From positions 186,001-250,000 of the forward strand of contig NZ_JAAHIH010000001.1 of the NCBI RefSeq assembly GCF_010671925.1: a stretch of 64,000 nucleotides of DNA. Reading direction: 5' to 3'. The notes beneath the pieces were generated by a model. That model was not told the origin of the DNA and did no database searches. It saw only the letters and a program-made list of their open reading frames with translations. Within the stretch, counting starts at the first letter, position 1, and each line of letters starts with the position of its first letter. The position numbers were made by a program, and so were the translations under genes. This document shows positions 17,133 through 25,741 of the stretch, in pieces. The stretch comes from Moorena sp. SIOASIH. Lineage in GTDB: Bacteria > Cyanobacteriota > Cyanobacteriia > Cyanobacteriales > Coleofasciculaceae.

Positions 17133-18515
17133 TCAGCACTTCCAAGCTGTCAAAATAGTTATCGGATTGAGAGGATTAAACCGAGTTAGTTTGCCCACAG
17201 GTACCGACTTCGATAACTGTACCTGTAACCATTGATAATTCCAGTGATCCCCCCTAACCCCCCTTAATAAGGGGGGGAAAGAATCCCCCCTAACCCCCCT
17301 TAATAAGGGGGGGAAGGAATTTGCTCTAATCCCGCGCTCGGAGGGGGGGAAACGTTTAGACTCAAACCAACTATAGGCTGTATTAATATGCTCTACAGTT
17401 GCTAACGCTAACACTAAAATACCATCGAGCTCTAAGCGAGTATCACAGTAATCCAAAATTGAGTGTAAATTACCACCACTACCGCCAATAAAAATCCGAT
17501 TTGGTGTTGGTAAATCTTTCAAAACATCTGGTGCTGAACCATGAATTGAGGTAACATTAGTAACGCCTAAACGTTGACAATTTTGCTGAATCAAAGCACT
17601 CCCCATTGCTGTTTTTTCAATAGCAAACACCTGAGATGTTTTCGATAAACGAGCAATTTCAATGGAAACCGAACCTGTTCCTGCACCAATATCCCAAACC
17701 GTTTGCCCTGGTTTGAGAGCTAACTCTCCTAGTAACAGCAGCCTGATTTCTCGCTTGGTAATTAAACCAGGGCGATCGCTAAAACTAGTAAATGTCTGAT
17801 CTGATAATCCCAGTATCGGTAAGGAGTCTGGATCCAGGGATTGGTCAAGGGAATCAGCGTGACGTAGTAATACCACCACATTCAGGGGCGCAAAGGTCTG
17901 GTTCAACACTGCTTCTACACCAAGACATTGCACCCGTTCATCCATACCTCCCAAATTTTCACATACCCAAAACTGGTAGCCACTGGGTAAATCTAGCGCT
18001 AGCAATAATTTTGCGATCGCTTCAGGTGTATTGGTGCCATCCGTTAGCACTGCAATCTTCTCAACCCCCTGCTTCAAGGCTGGGATTAGTTGTTCCATAG
18101 AACGGCCATGAGCACTGATTACCCTTGCATCTTGCCAAGGCACCTTAATCCGACTGAAGGCCAGCTGAATCGCACTGACATGGGGATGAAACCTCAGGGT
18201 TGAGGGAGGAAGTTGGCTTAGGAGCAATCGTCCTAAGCCAAAAAACAATGGATCACCACTCACCAACACTACGATTAGGGTATCGTGATCAGCACCATCG
18301 AGCTGGTTACAAATTAATTCAATAGCGTCAGTAAAATTCCCCAATACCACTTGTGACCCTTGGTGGTTGGGAAAATACCCCAAATGGCGCTGACTTCCAA
18401 CCAATAGCGTCGCTCGTTCCACCAGCTGCTTGACTTGATCAGTTAAGCTAGCTACTCCGTCTAAACCAATGCCCACTACATGGATGGGTGACCTTTGGGA
18501 TGTTTTATTACTCAC
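17133..18515 (-). CDS. cobL: Fused cobalt-precorrin-7 C5- and C15-methyltransferase (CbiE-CbiT), 460 aa
   Basis: A two-domain corrin ring methylase. Residues 1-215 are a CbiE-type tetrapyrrole methylase starting at HVVGIGLDG, with the VSGDPLFFG motif near residue 85. Residues from 235 on are a CbiT-type Rossmann methyltransferase with the SAM loop VWDIGAGTGSVSIE. The C-terminal part contains about 35 extra residues (390-424, with FPPLLRGVRGD twice) translated from the dispersed CCCCTTAATAAGGGG repeat without loss of frame. After it the family sequence resumes (WLQVQLSKSVPVGKLTRF). The start overlaps the cbiC stop by 8 bp, so the two are translationally coupled. Whether the insertion leaves the CbiT half active is unknown. 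Confidence 0.92.
   Translation of the reverse strand: MSNKTSQRSPIHVVGIGLDGVASLTDQVKQLVERATLLVGSQRHLGYFPNHQGSQVVLGNFTDAIELICNQLDGADHDTLIVVLVSGDPLFFGLGRLLLSQLPPSTLRFHPHVSAIQLAFSRIKVPWQDARVISAHGRSMEQLIPALKQGVEKIAVLTDGTNTPEAIAKLLLALDLPSGYQFWVCENLGGMDERVQCLGVEAVLNQTFAPLNVVVLLRHADSLDQSLDPDSLPILGLSDQTFTSFSDRPGLITKREIRLLLLGELALKPGQTVWDIGAGTGSVSIEIARLSKTSQVFAIEKTAMGSALIQQNCQRLGVTNVTSIHGSAPDVLKDLPTPNRIFIGGSGGNLHSILDYCDTRLELDGILVLALATVEHINTAYSWFESKRFPPSERGIRANSFPPLLRGVRGDSFPPLLRGVRGDHWNYQWLQVQLSKSVPVGKLTRFNPLNPITILTAWKC
17242..17345. repeat. Dispersed palindromic repeats inside the cbiET coding sequence
   Basis: Two tandem copies of CCCCTAACCCCCCTTAATAA plus a run of G, followed by a related GAGGGGGGGAAA piece. 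The same family is intergenic at 8205, 31460-31530 and 35425-35510. Here it is read through in frame. Confidence 0.8.
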
Positions 18516-19131
18516 TTTCCCAAGCCAATACCATCAATCCATTCAAAATAGCTGCAGCCACTGGAGACCCTCCTTTAGCTCCCTCAACCCGAATCTGAGG
18601 GATGGATATCTTGGCCAAAGCAGCTTTCGACTCCAGCACTGACACAAACCCAACGGTTGCGCCAATGACCAAAGCTGGTTTGACCTGAGAGTGGGACAAC
18701 TGCTCACATAAAGCCAACAATGCCGTAGGGGCATTACCAATTACAAAAATAGCCCCCGGAAACTGCTCGAAACATCGGAGTAAACCAGTTTCCGTGCGCG
18801 TCTTTCCCGGCAGAGCCACTGGTGCCTGGTCTACTGCTGCGATCAGGGGATTACCAAAGGTTTTTGCCACCATACTAGCTATCCCCTGTTTGACCATTCC
18901 TACATCTGTAACAATTGGTATTCCCTGCCGCAGTGCAGAGATACCAGATGCGATCGCATTTTCACTAAACCGAAGCAGTTGGGCAAATTCAAAATCAGCT
19001 GTACTATGGATTACCCTGCGCACAATAGCATACTCAGCTCGATTAAACTGATGCTCCCCAATCTGTTGGTCAATAATGGAAAAACTTTGCTCCATAATCG
19101 GATGCATCGATACTTTCATCTCAATCCCCAA
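18508..19131 (-). CDS. cbiC: Cobalt-precorrin-8 methylmutase, 207 aa
   Basis: Moves the C11 methyl group to C12 to form cobyrinic acid. The catalytic histidine is in VIHSTADFEF (about residue 43). The substrate loops GMVKQG and EGAKGGSPVAAAIL are present, and the length is normal for CbiC/CobH. It is the middle gene of a minus-strand set (2H phosphoesterase, cbiC, cbiET) and overlaps cbiET by 8 bp. The first four codons (MGIE) may not be used, since a Met at residue 5 or 9 would also give a normal N-terminus. Confidence 0.95.
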   Translation of the reverse strand: MGIEMKVSMHPIMEQSFSIIDQQIGEHQFNRAEYAIVRRVIHSTADFEFAQLLRFSENAIASGISALRQGIPIVTDVGMVKQGIASMVAKTFGNPLIAAVDQAPVALPGKTRTETGLLRCFEQFPGAIFVIGNAPTALLALCEQLSHSQVKPALVIGATVGFVSVLESKAALAKISIPQIRVEGAKGGSPVAAAILNGLMVLAWESE

Positions 19132-19173
19132 GCCATATTCTGCTCCAACTCAAACACTCAGCACTTTAAGCAT

Positions 19174-19980
19174 TCAAAACTCCAAAACTGGCCATTCCGG
19201 TTTCCGGTAGAAGCGCATCATATCGTCAAACTTCCTTAATTGAGCCTGCCGAATCGATAGTACACTACCTTCTAATTCTAAGGCTTGGCCACCTAGCTCG
19301 GATAGGATGTTGCTAATGCGATCGCTATCCAACTCCTGGGGGATATCTCCGAAATATCCTAGAGTGATGTGAGCCGTAAAATGGTATTGCTGTTCAATAC
19401 CTAGAGCAATTAAATCAGAATTTTGATAAATACACCGACGTAGCTGGGAAATGCGATTGTATGCCTGTTCATCCTTGGGCGCTAGACATACACCAATCGC
19501 CCTGGGCATCACCATTAAGCCCAATAGCTGCCAGCCAATGGGATTACCACCATTTGCTAAAGACGTTTCCTGGCTGATACTGACAGACTTGTCGAAACTT
19601 GCCTGTATCGACTTAAGCAGTTGAGTTTCAAACTGTGGATTTTCAGCCGTGGCATCTCGGTAGGCATTTTCCCAAATCAAGTCAGCCAGGGTTAAATGAA
19701 AACTATCCGGGGGTATCGGTACCATTAAACCCGGGTCTAGTTGCATAAGAAGCTCTTTTTGGAGCTGCTGCATGTTAGTATAGAATGCTGAATTATTTGT
19801 CTCTTCCTCCCACGGTGGTGTGATTACAGTGTAACCAGGAAAAGGGGCAGCTTCTCTGCTGCCATTAGGGAGACGTTTAAACTTGGGTGACTCTTGGATA
19901 TTGAGTAACTGCGATTGATAGGTTGCGGTTAGGGTCAGCCGTGTGACCCGATTTAGATAACTTTGATATGTATCGTCCAA
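19174..19980 (-). CDS. DUF1868-type 2H phosphoesterase family protein, 268 aa
   Basis: Two H-x-T motifs (FHLTLAD near residue 135 and HITLGYFG near residue 230) place it in the 2H phosphoesterase fold with 2'-5' RNA ligase-like and cyclic phosphodiesterase proteins. The conserved block ESPKF...PFPGYTVITPP is typical of the cyanobacterial DUF1868-like group. I start at TTG 19980, because AAGGGGG stands 5 bases before it and the family sequence begins with DDTYQSYLNRV. The upstream ATG at 20073 would overlap holA. It is divergent from holA with 24 bp between starts, so their promoters must overlap. The cellular substrate is unknown. Confidence 0.8.
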   Translation of the reverse strand: MDDTYQSYLNRVTRLTLTATYQSQLLNIQESPKFKRLPNGSREAAPFPGYTVITPPWEEETNNSAFYTNMQQLQKELLMQLDPGLMVPIPPDSFHLTLADLIWENAYRDATAENPQFETQLLKSIQASFDKSVSISQETSLANGGNPIGWQLLGLMVMPRAIGVCLAPKDEQAYNRISQLRRCIYQNSDLIALGIEQQYHFTAHITLGYFGDIPQELDSDRISNILSELGGQALELEGSVLSIRQAQLRKFDDMMRFYRKPEWPVLEF

Positions 19981-20004
19981 TTTTGCCCCCTTACGTGTTC
20001 TGAT

Positions 20005-20988
20005 ATGGGAATTTACCTCTATTGGGGAAAGGATGACTTTGCCATGGCCCAAGCCCTGGAGAAGCTCCGTCAATCCTTAGTTGACCCCAACTGGGCTAGT
20101 TTTAACTATGACAAAATTTCCCCAGACCAACCAGATGCTGTAATTCAAGCCTTGAATCAAGTAATGACTCCTCCGTTTGGCATGGGTGGACGTCTAGTGT
20201 GGTTAGTCGATACAACGCTGTGCCAGCAATGTTCGGACAATTTACTGGCAGAATTAGAGCGTACTATACCAGTCATTCCTAAACACTCCGTTTTGTTACT
20301 AACTACCCCCCATCGACCAGATCCACGACTCAAGTCCACGAAATTACTGCAACAATACGCCCAGATTCGAGAGTTTGCTCTGATTCCCCCCTGGAAGACC
20401 CAGCAGCTAGTGCATCGGGTCAAGTCGTACTCCGTTGAATTTGGAGTCAAACTAACCAATAGTGCTGCTGAACTCTTAGCCGAATCCGTTAGCAATGACA
20501 CCCGACAGTTATTCAACGAACTGGAAAAATTACGACTCTACGCGCTGTATGACAGCCAACCCTTACAAGAAAGTACCGTTGCCACCCTGGTAGTGGCTAA
20601 TACTCAAAATACCTTGCAACTGGCAGAGGCGATTCGGCAAGGGGATGGGGCAAAAGCCTTGGAGTTGTTGGCTGCCTTGATCAACCAGAATGAACCTCCT
20701 TTAAAGATTGTCGCTACCTTAATTACCCAGTTTCGTACCTGGTTGTGGGTGAAGTTGCTGGTGAGTGAGGGGCAGACAGATCCAAATGCGATCGCTAGCA
20801 CCGCCAATATCAATAACCCCAAACGAGTTTACTTCCTCAAACAAGACGTGGAGTTCCTTTCCCCCAAGCAACTTATCTCCACTCTGGGGGTCTTGCTGGA
20901 GTTAGACCTCAACCTCAAAACCGGAGCAGACCCCCTTTCAACATTACAAACTAAGGTGATACAACTTTGTGAAATCTTTAACAGTTGA
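20005..20988 (+). CDS. holA: DNA polymerase III subunit delta, 327 aa
   Basis: The clamp-loader subunit that opens the sliding clamp. It begins MGIYLYWGKDDFAMAQALE, typical of cyanobacterial HolA. An AAA+-like N-terminal domain with VWLVDTTL and VLLLTTPHRPDPR follows, and a C-terminal collar domain (PPLKIVATLITQFRTWLW, then LKTGADPLSTLQ). The ATG at 20005 is chosen over an in-frame ATG 14 codons upstream that would overlap the divergent gene's leader. Length is normal for the family. Confidence 0.93.
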   Translation: MGIYLYWGKDDFAMAQALEKLRQSLVDPNWASFNYDKISPDQPDAVIQALNQVMTPPFGMGGRLVWLVDTTLCQQCSDNLLAELERTIPVIPKHSVLLLTTPHRPDPRLKSTKLLQQYAQIREFALIPPWKTQQLVHRVKSYSVEFGVKLTNSAAELLAESVSNDTRQLFNELEKLRLYALYDSQPLQESTVATLVVANTQNTLQLAEAIRQGDGAKALELLAALINQNEPPLKIVATLITQFRTWLWVKLLVSEGQTDPNAIASTANINNPKRVYFLKQDVEFLSPKQLISTLGVLLELDLNLKTGADPLSTLQTKVIQLCEIFNS

Positions 20989-21197
20989 AGAGTTTAGACC
21001 AGTCAGTGGCTTCACCCAGGCTAGCTTTAAGATTGAAGGTTAAATTCTTTTTATACTCATGGTTCATATTTATCCTGTCTGCACTTCCCAATCCCCAGAA
21101 TATCTTGCCTTCTGAGGAACTTATCCCCCATAAATTAATTCACATTAAACTAGCCCTTAGTGCTTTTGGTTATTGTTTGTTTTTCTCCTAATCTATC

Positions 21198-21713
21198 ATG
21201 ATGATCACTCCTAACTCTCTAAAACTTAGCTTGACCCAACTTTTCTCCCAATCTCTACTTGTCGGAGGACTTACTGCTATTAGTTTGCTATCTGGATTTA
21301 TCCCTGAGCTTTCTGAAGACTCTTATACCCTTGTGATTAGCACTTCAGCCTATGCTCAAGATGTCACCTCTGACATTAGTTCTAATGACGTCACTCAATA
21401 TGCTGAAGTTCTATTAGAAATAGAGCCTCTTCGCGCATCTGCCTATGAAAAAATTACTACAATCCTAGGAGAGCCACCAGAAATTTTGTGCGATGACTCC
21501 GAGAGCATCAATAAGCTCCCCTCCACCGCCCAAGAGATTGCTAAAGATTACTGCCAACAGTCAGAGGTAATTGTCTCTAAGTATTTTCCCGAAGGAGGAA
21601 ATAAACGATTCAACGAAATTACTATTGAGATGCAAGATAATCAAACTTTACGGGAACAGATTCAAAGTGAATTAGTGCGTATTCAACAAGCAAAATTTGA
21701 CGGTAGCTTTTAG
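21198..21713 (+). CDS. Exported DUF4168-like protein, 171 aa
   Basis: The first 53 residues form a long signal peptide with two hydrophobic stretches, ending in TSAYA before QDV. The mature part contains YAEVLLEIEPLR and DYCQQSEVIV and ends ELVRIQQAKFDGSF, the pattern of the DUF4168 family of cyanobacterial exported proteins. Two cysteines (in LCDD and DYCQQ) could pair. A paralogue with the same layout and the same C-terminal ELVRIQQ follows at 22409. Function is unknown. It follows holA by 209 bp. Confidence 0.75.
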   Translation: MMITPNSLKLSLTQLFSQSLLVGGLTAISLLSGFIPELSEDSYTLVISTSAYAQDVTSDISSNDVTQYAEVLLEIEPLRASAYEKITTILGEPPEILCDDSESINKLPSTAQEIAKDYCQQSEVIVSKYFPEGGNKRFNEITIEMQDNQTLREQIQSELVRIQQAKFDGSF

Positions 21714-22408
21714 CTATACATAGCTCGAAGAATCAGCAACTTATTTGTTTGAACCATAACGTCAACCATAACTTCAACCATAATTATATGTTTTTAGGAA
21801 AAGCGTGGGGTGTGGGGTGTGGGGTGTGGGGTGTGGGGTGTGGGGAGATAGGGAGATGGGGAGATGGGGAGATGGGGAGATGGGGGAGATTTTGATTAAG
21901 GGTAATTATCCTGACATGATGTCAGAAGAGGGAAGTCGGAAGTGGGAAACAATCCTGTGTACCTCATAAGTATGGAAAACGCTATAGTTCCAAAAAAGGG
22001 GTCTTCCGTACTCATTATGTTAATTTGTCTTGAACTTGAGATAGTATTTAGCCTAAAAACTAAATTTTTGAAATTTTAAAGCTTTACAAAATAAGGGTTG
22101 TAGTGGATTTAAATTAACAATTGTTGCTAACAGTGACCGAAGATTCCATGCATCGCTATTCCCTGATCCGAAGTTCCCGATTCCCGATTCCCGATTCCCG
22201 ATTCCCCATTTCCGATTCCCCATTCCCGATTCCCTAAAATCCACAACTTGTGTACCTGACCGATTTGATAAATGGTATAGTTAGCATCAAAGGAACCATA
22301 GCTAGCCACTAGCAATAGTAAAAAATAGGCTAATCAAGCTTTCGGCAAAGCCGACGCTGCGCGAACAGGCTAGCCAGTGCAGGTCGCTTATCTCCGAGAA
22401 AACCGCTA
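21714..22408. repeat. Intergenic arrays: GGGTGT, GATGGGGA and GATTCCC units
   Basis: Positions 21804-21840 carry GGGTGTG units and 21845-21888 GATGGGGA units. Positions 22163-22235 carry GATTCCC-type units. The sequences next to the arrays (GTGTACCTCATAAGTATGGA, then AAACGCTATAG, 21958-21991) recur beside many other arrays in the window. Positions 22340-22368 carry the dispersed GCCGACGCTGCGCGAACAGG motif. No gene is seen. Confidence 0.7.
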
Positions 22409-22855
22409 ATGACCAAATTTATCTATCCCTTGGGATGGCTTGCCGGAATGATAGTGGTTTTGGTTGGATGTTCTTCCAGTCCAGACCCTGACACCACCGC
22501 AGCTATCCCCACAGTAGCCTCATCTGCAGTAAAGAGTCAGGAATTGAAGAATTACGCCAAAGCTGTTCTGGCGATCGATCAATATCGTCAAGGTGTCTAC
22601 GAGGATATTCAGGAATTAACCAAAGACAAGGACAAGATAGTTCCTGAGATTAACTGCACCCAAGTAAAAACCATAGCAGCTCTACGTCGAAATATCCGAG
22701 ATCTGGCTGTAAACTACTGTAAGCGCTCGAAAACCATTGCTGAAAGTCATGACTTGACCATATCTCGATTTAATTCAATTACCGTTAGCGCCCAATCCGA
22801 TCAGAAGTTACAACGGCGAATCCACAATGAACTAGTTCGCATACAACAAAATTAA
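22409..22855 (+). CDS. DUF4168-like lipoprotein, 148 aa
   Basis: The N-terminus has a lipobox (VVLVGC, Cys 21) after a hydrophobic segment, so the protein should be lipid-anchored. The mature domain (YAKAVLAIDQYRQGVYEDI, then a C-x-V segment, NYCKRSKTIA, and HNELVRIQQN at the end) aligns along its length with the exported protein at 21198-21713, including both cysteines. The two are paralogues with different export routes. Function is unknown. Confidence 0.75.
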   Translation: MTKFIYPLGWLAGMIVVLVGCSSSPDPDTTAAIPTVASSAVKSQELKNYAKAVLAIDQYRQGVYEDIQELTKDKDKIVPEINCTQVKTIAALRRNIRDLAVNYCKRSKTIAESHDLTISRFNSITVSAQSDQKLQRRIHNELVRIQQN

Positions 22856-22869
22856 AAATATGTCAAGCT

Positions 22870-23092
22870 TGTAGGGTGGGCAAAAGCGGTCAGCCGTCAG
22901 CCGTCAGCCCTCAGCTTTGTGGCACAGGCTTCCAGCCTGTGACTTCACTGAGATTAAACCAATGCTTACCTGTTTTATTTCTTATTAAAAAGCTGATAAC
23001 TGATAACTGAATGCTGAATGCTGAATGCTGAATGCTGATAACTGATAACTGATAACTGATAACTGATAGCTGAATGCTTACCTTTGTCCACC
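22870..23092. repeat. Dispersed GTCAGC/GCTGATA element, copy A
   Basis: Left part: GGTCAGCCGTCAGCCGTCAG. Middle: palindrome GTGGCACAGGCTTCCAGCCTGTG-type hairpin (22919-22942), then ATTAAACCAATGCTTACCTG. Right part: tandem GCTGATAACTGATAACTG and GAATGCT units. The same order recurs at 27718-27914 and 56689-56885. Confidence 0.7.
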
Positions 23093-23140
23093 CTACTTTA
23101 ATTGGTATTTTAGTCTGAATTCAGCAATGGTCAATTGCCC

Positions 23141-23584
23141 ATGCTCACCTTTACGAAACGCCTCAGAGCTAATCAGAATACTAAAGTCGGCTTTACCCTC
23201 TCCTTGACAGCCGAGGAGCGTACCCGAACTCGCCACCGCTTTGAAACAGCGGATGGTGAAAATTTGTATTTGCGCTTGCCTAGGGGCAGTGTCTTGCAGG
23301 ATGGGGATTTACTGGAAGCTGAAGATACAAAGGTAATGATCCGAATTGCTGCTAAACCAGAACCGGTACTCACGGTAACCTCCCAAAAACCGGTGAATTT
23401 GCTGCGAGCTGCTTATCATTTGGGTAATCGCCATGTCCCTTTAGAAGTAACGGCTAGCTATTTAAGATTATCTCCTGACCCGGTTTTGCAAGGGATGTTA
23501 GAGCAGTTGGGGGTAGATGTACACCAGGAAGTGGTACCGTTTCAACCAGAAATCGGTGCCTATGGACATACTCATGTTGAATAG
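23141..23584 (+). CDS. ureE: Urease accessory protein UreE, 147 aa
   Basis: The nickel metallochaperone of urease. It begins [18 protein letters not shown] and has the N-terminal beta domain ([21 protein letters not shown]) and the C-terminal metal-binding domain with [13 protein letters not shown], which holds the conserved His of the dimer nickel site. The tail is short (GAYGHTHVE) and not His-rich. No other urease gene is in the window. I start at ATG 23141, because the upstream in-frame TTG adds only two codons. Confidence 0.92.
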   Translation: MLTFTKRLRANQNTKVGFTLSLTAEERTRTRHRFETADGENLYLRLPRGSVLQDGDLLEAEDTKVMIRIAAKPEPVLTVTSQKPVNLLRAAYHLGNRHVPLEVTASYLRLSPDPVLQGMLEQLGVDVHQEVVPFQPEIGAYGHTHVE

Positions 23585-23942
23585 GGAATAGAGGGAAGAG
23601 TGTGGGGAGAGGGGGAAGTGTGGGGAGAGGGGGAAGTGTGGGGAGATGGGGGAGAGGGGGGAGCGATGAAGTAGTTTTCGAGGCTTAAGAGTATCTTTTT
23701 GTCTTGATGCAAAGCGCGAGTGGTTTGGGTTCTTTGTGGGTCACCTGCGTCGGAACCTTGTAAGTCTCGTGGAACGCCAGTCGCTGATCTGACTCCCCAT
23801 CTCCCCATCTCCCCACACCTCCCACACTTCCCTCTCTTTCCCTACTCCCTACTCCCTACTCCCTACTCCCTAAAACCAAGGAGGAGTACTTCACCTAATT
23901 GAAAATTGCTATAAAAAGAGGCACACCGAAGTGCGCCCCTTA
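23585..23942. repeat. Arrays of GTGGGGAGAGGG and CCCATCTC/CCCTACT units
   Basis: Positions 23596-23662 and 23788-23872 are tandem arrays. The stretch between (TGATGCAAAGCGCGAGTGGT, 23704-23723) shows no gene. Nothing else is seen. Confidence 0.65.
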
Positions 23943-24332
23943 TCAATCCTTCGGAACAGAAGCCCGATGGTTAGCCTCTTGCCACAGCTGATCGAGAAAA
24001 AACTCAACAGCATAGTTCATTGCTGTTACAAAAATTCCCTCTTCATCCTCTGGATCTGACGTTAGCCAGGTGCCTTGTAGGCTTACTTCAACATATTCCG
24101 CATCACAAATCGATAATGCGATCGCATCTGTTTGGTCTTGCCGCACAAACACCTCTAATTGCCTGAGGTGGGGCAAGTCAGCTGGTAGCAAAAATGACGC
24201 AGTGCTGGGTTCGATATAGAAACTTGCACCCGCACGGAGCGAGACAAGGGTTCGTGTCGTTACCCATTCTTCTAGGGATTGAGCCAAACGCTCTAGATAA
24301 AAGCTATTTTCGGTATAAATCAGTTTCAGCAT
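23943..24332 (-). CDS. Conserved cyanobacterial hypothetical protein, 129 aa
   Basis: Begins MLKLIYTENSFYLERLAQSL and contains LPADLPHLRQLEVFV and a C-terminal amphipathic helix (AVEFFLDQLW). It is acidic, with no membrane segment. It overlaps the end of the HNH gene by 29 bp, so the two are co-transcribed and probably coupled. I know this pair as recurrent in cyanobacteria but know of no function for this member. A role with the nuclease is an inference from the overlap. Confidence 0.75.
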   Translation of the reverse strand: MLKLIYTENSFYLERLAQSLEEWVTTRTLVSLRAGASFYIEPSTASFLLPADLPHLRQLEVFVRQDQTDAIALSICDAEYVEVSLQGTWLTSDPEDEEGIFVTAMNYAVEFFLDQLWQEANHRASVPKD

Positions 24333-24867
24333 TACCTGTAACCTCCTCCTCTAACCGATTGATTTGCTGTTGACGCCAAAACTGTTCCGCAAAAGCAACA
24401 GCTGGATGCATGGGTGCTTTGGGCTGTCTGGGTAATTTCATTCCCGCTTGGTGGGGAGTACGGTTGCCTTTAATGCTGTTACAACCCTCACATGCCGTAA
24501 CGACGTTGTCCCAACTGTGTTTCCCGCCTTTTGACCGAGGAATGACATGGTCGAGGGTTAGCTTTTTGGTGCTGCCACAGTATTGGCACCGATGCTTGTC
24601 CCGTCTTAAGACCTCCCGCCGATTTACTGGAGGAACTCGCCAAGTTGGTTCGGTTTCGGTAACTATCAAGCGGATATGGGTTGGTACCAAGATCACCACA
24701 CTAGGGGAACGGACTTTGTAGCCCTTACCACCAAAGAAATCGATTGGTTCAGCTTTCCCGGTAACCAACAGAGCAATCGCTCGTTTGATATTGACTCGAT
24801 TAATGGGTAAGTAGTTTTTGGAAAAAACCACTACCGATTGCCTCAACACCTCAGTTATGCTTGTCAC
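24304..24867 (-). CDS. HNH endonuclease family protein, 187 aa
   Basis: The HNH core is complete: CQYCGS, then LTLDHVIPRSKGGKHSWDN, then ACEGCNSIKGNRTP, which gives the two CxxC zinc pairs, the DH motif and the final N. The N-terminal 90 residues (VVFSKNYLPINRVNIKRAI) are typical of the small cyanobacterial/phage-like HNH group. Start is GTG at 24867 with AGGAG 8 bases upstream. The biological target is unknown. It is conserved and next to a conserved partner, which argues against a selfish homing role. Confidence 0.88.
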   Translation of the reverse strand: MTSITEVLRQSVVVFSKNYLPINRVNIKRAIALLVTGKAEPIDFFGGKGYKVRSPSVVILVPTHIRLIVTETEPTWRVPPVNRREVLRRDKHRCQYCGSTKKLTLDHVIPRSKGGKHSWDNVVTACEGCNSIKGNRTPHQAGMKLPRQPKAPMHPAVAFAEQFWRQQQINRLEEEVTGNAETDLYRK

Positions 24868-24890
24868 GCTTTGACTCCTGATAAACCAAA

Positions 24891-24919
24891 CCCCCGCTTC
24901 TGTTTGTCAGGAGCGGGGG
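24891..24919. terminator. GC-rich hairpin upstream of the HNH gene
   Basis: CCCCCGCT (24891-24898) pairs with AGCGGGGG (24912-24919). On the plus strand it is followed by TTTAAGATTTTTTAG, terminator-like, although no plus-strand gene ends here. On the minus strand it lies in the HNH leader. Confidence 0.4.
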
Positions 24920-25295
24920 CGTTTAAGATTTTTTAGGCTAGGCTGATTGCTATGTCAGTACTGCTAGCGTTCGCCTACACCTCCCGCTGTGTCTATTTAG
25001 TTTCAGATTTATCTCTGGCCGACAATTGACTGGTTTTGAATAATGCCTTCTATACTCGACTGTTCCCTGTGCGATCGAGTCATATTTGCCCCTAAACAAA
25101 AGCTCCACCCATATTGCCCCGAATCCCGAACCGCCGAAGCAGTTGATATCTGAGCACTTGGTGGAGGAGGTTAAATGATGACTCATAGAAGATGAAATGT
25201 TTGAAGGCGAAATTTGTGAAAAACGATTTTCAAGCCGCTTTTTAAATACTACACTTGTATTACGGGAATGTCCAGATATTTGGAGGAAAAAATTA
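24920..25295. other. Intergenic region, no gene seen
   Basis: Frames on both strands across 24950-25295 lack ribosome binding sites and known motifs. Part of the region must hold the promoter of the regulator gene that starts at 25296. Confidence 0.4.
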
Positions 25296-25637
25296 ATGCC
25301 TACACTCACCCGTCAAAACTCAACCACTGATATGGAAGTTACCAGCATCCGTCTGGATCGACAGTTGAAAGAGAAACTCAAAGAACTTTCTGGCAGTCAG
25401 GGCTATCAAGCTCTGATTCGAGATATTCTCTGGAACTATGTCCAGCACAAGTCTGGTGATTATCGACCTCAATTTTGTAAGTCTGATATCAGAGCCACCA
25501 TTCAAGCGATCGCTGAGCGCAAAGAGCGTTGTGTACTAACTGGCAAGTATATAGAACCCCAAGAGCCCATGTTATTAGGACTGACGATCAACGGAGAGAT
25601 GCTTCCCCTCAGTATTGATAGTCTATCTAACTGTTAA
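25296..25637 (+). CDS. Small ribbon-helix-helix-like protein, 113 aa
   Basis: Start at ATG 25296, with GGAGGAAAA 8 bases upstream. The upstream in-frame ATG at 25197 has none. Residues 13-50 (TSIRLDRQLKEKLKELSG then GYQALIRDILWNYV) have the strand-helix-helix pattern of Arc/CopG-type DNA-binding proteins. The C-terminal part (ERKERCVLTGKYIEPQEPM) has one CxxTGxxI-type turn of unknown meaning. A DNA-binding or antitoxin role is an inference, and no partner toxin is adjacent. An imperfect terminator hairpin follows. Confidence 0.65.
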   Translation: MPTLTRQNSTTDMEVTSIRLDRQLKEKLKELSGSQGYQALIRDILWNYVQHKSGDYRPQFCKSDIRATIQAIAERKERCVLTGKYIEPQEPMLLGLTINGEMLPLSIDSLSNC

Positions 25638-25657
25638 GCGTTTGCGTCAATACAATG

Positions 25658-25709
25658 GAAGAGACATGCGTTCGCTGAAAGCGGGGCTTCGCCCATCGCA
25701 TGTCTCTTC
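25658..25709 (+). terminator. Long hairpin after the regulator gene
   Basis: GAAGAGACATGCG (25658-25670) pairs with CGCATGTCTCTTC (25697-25709), perfect over 13 bp. The loop contains GCGGGGCTTCGCCC, itself a small hairpin. It lies between convergent genes and could serve both. Confidence 0.55.
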
Positions 25710-25741
25710 TGAATCCTTAACTAGGCACCCTTGTCGGTTGG

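Noticed and set aside
20985..21191. 68-residue frame after holA with two hydrophobic stretches
   Set aside because: TTG start overlapping the holA stop, no ribosome site and no homology pattern that I can see. Not supported as a gene.
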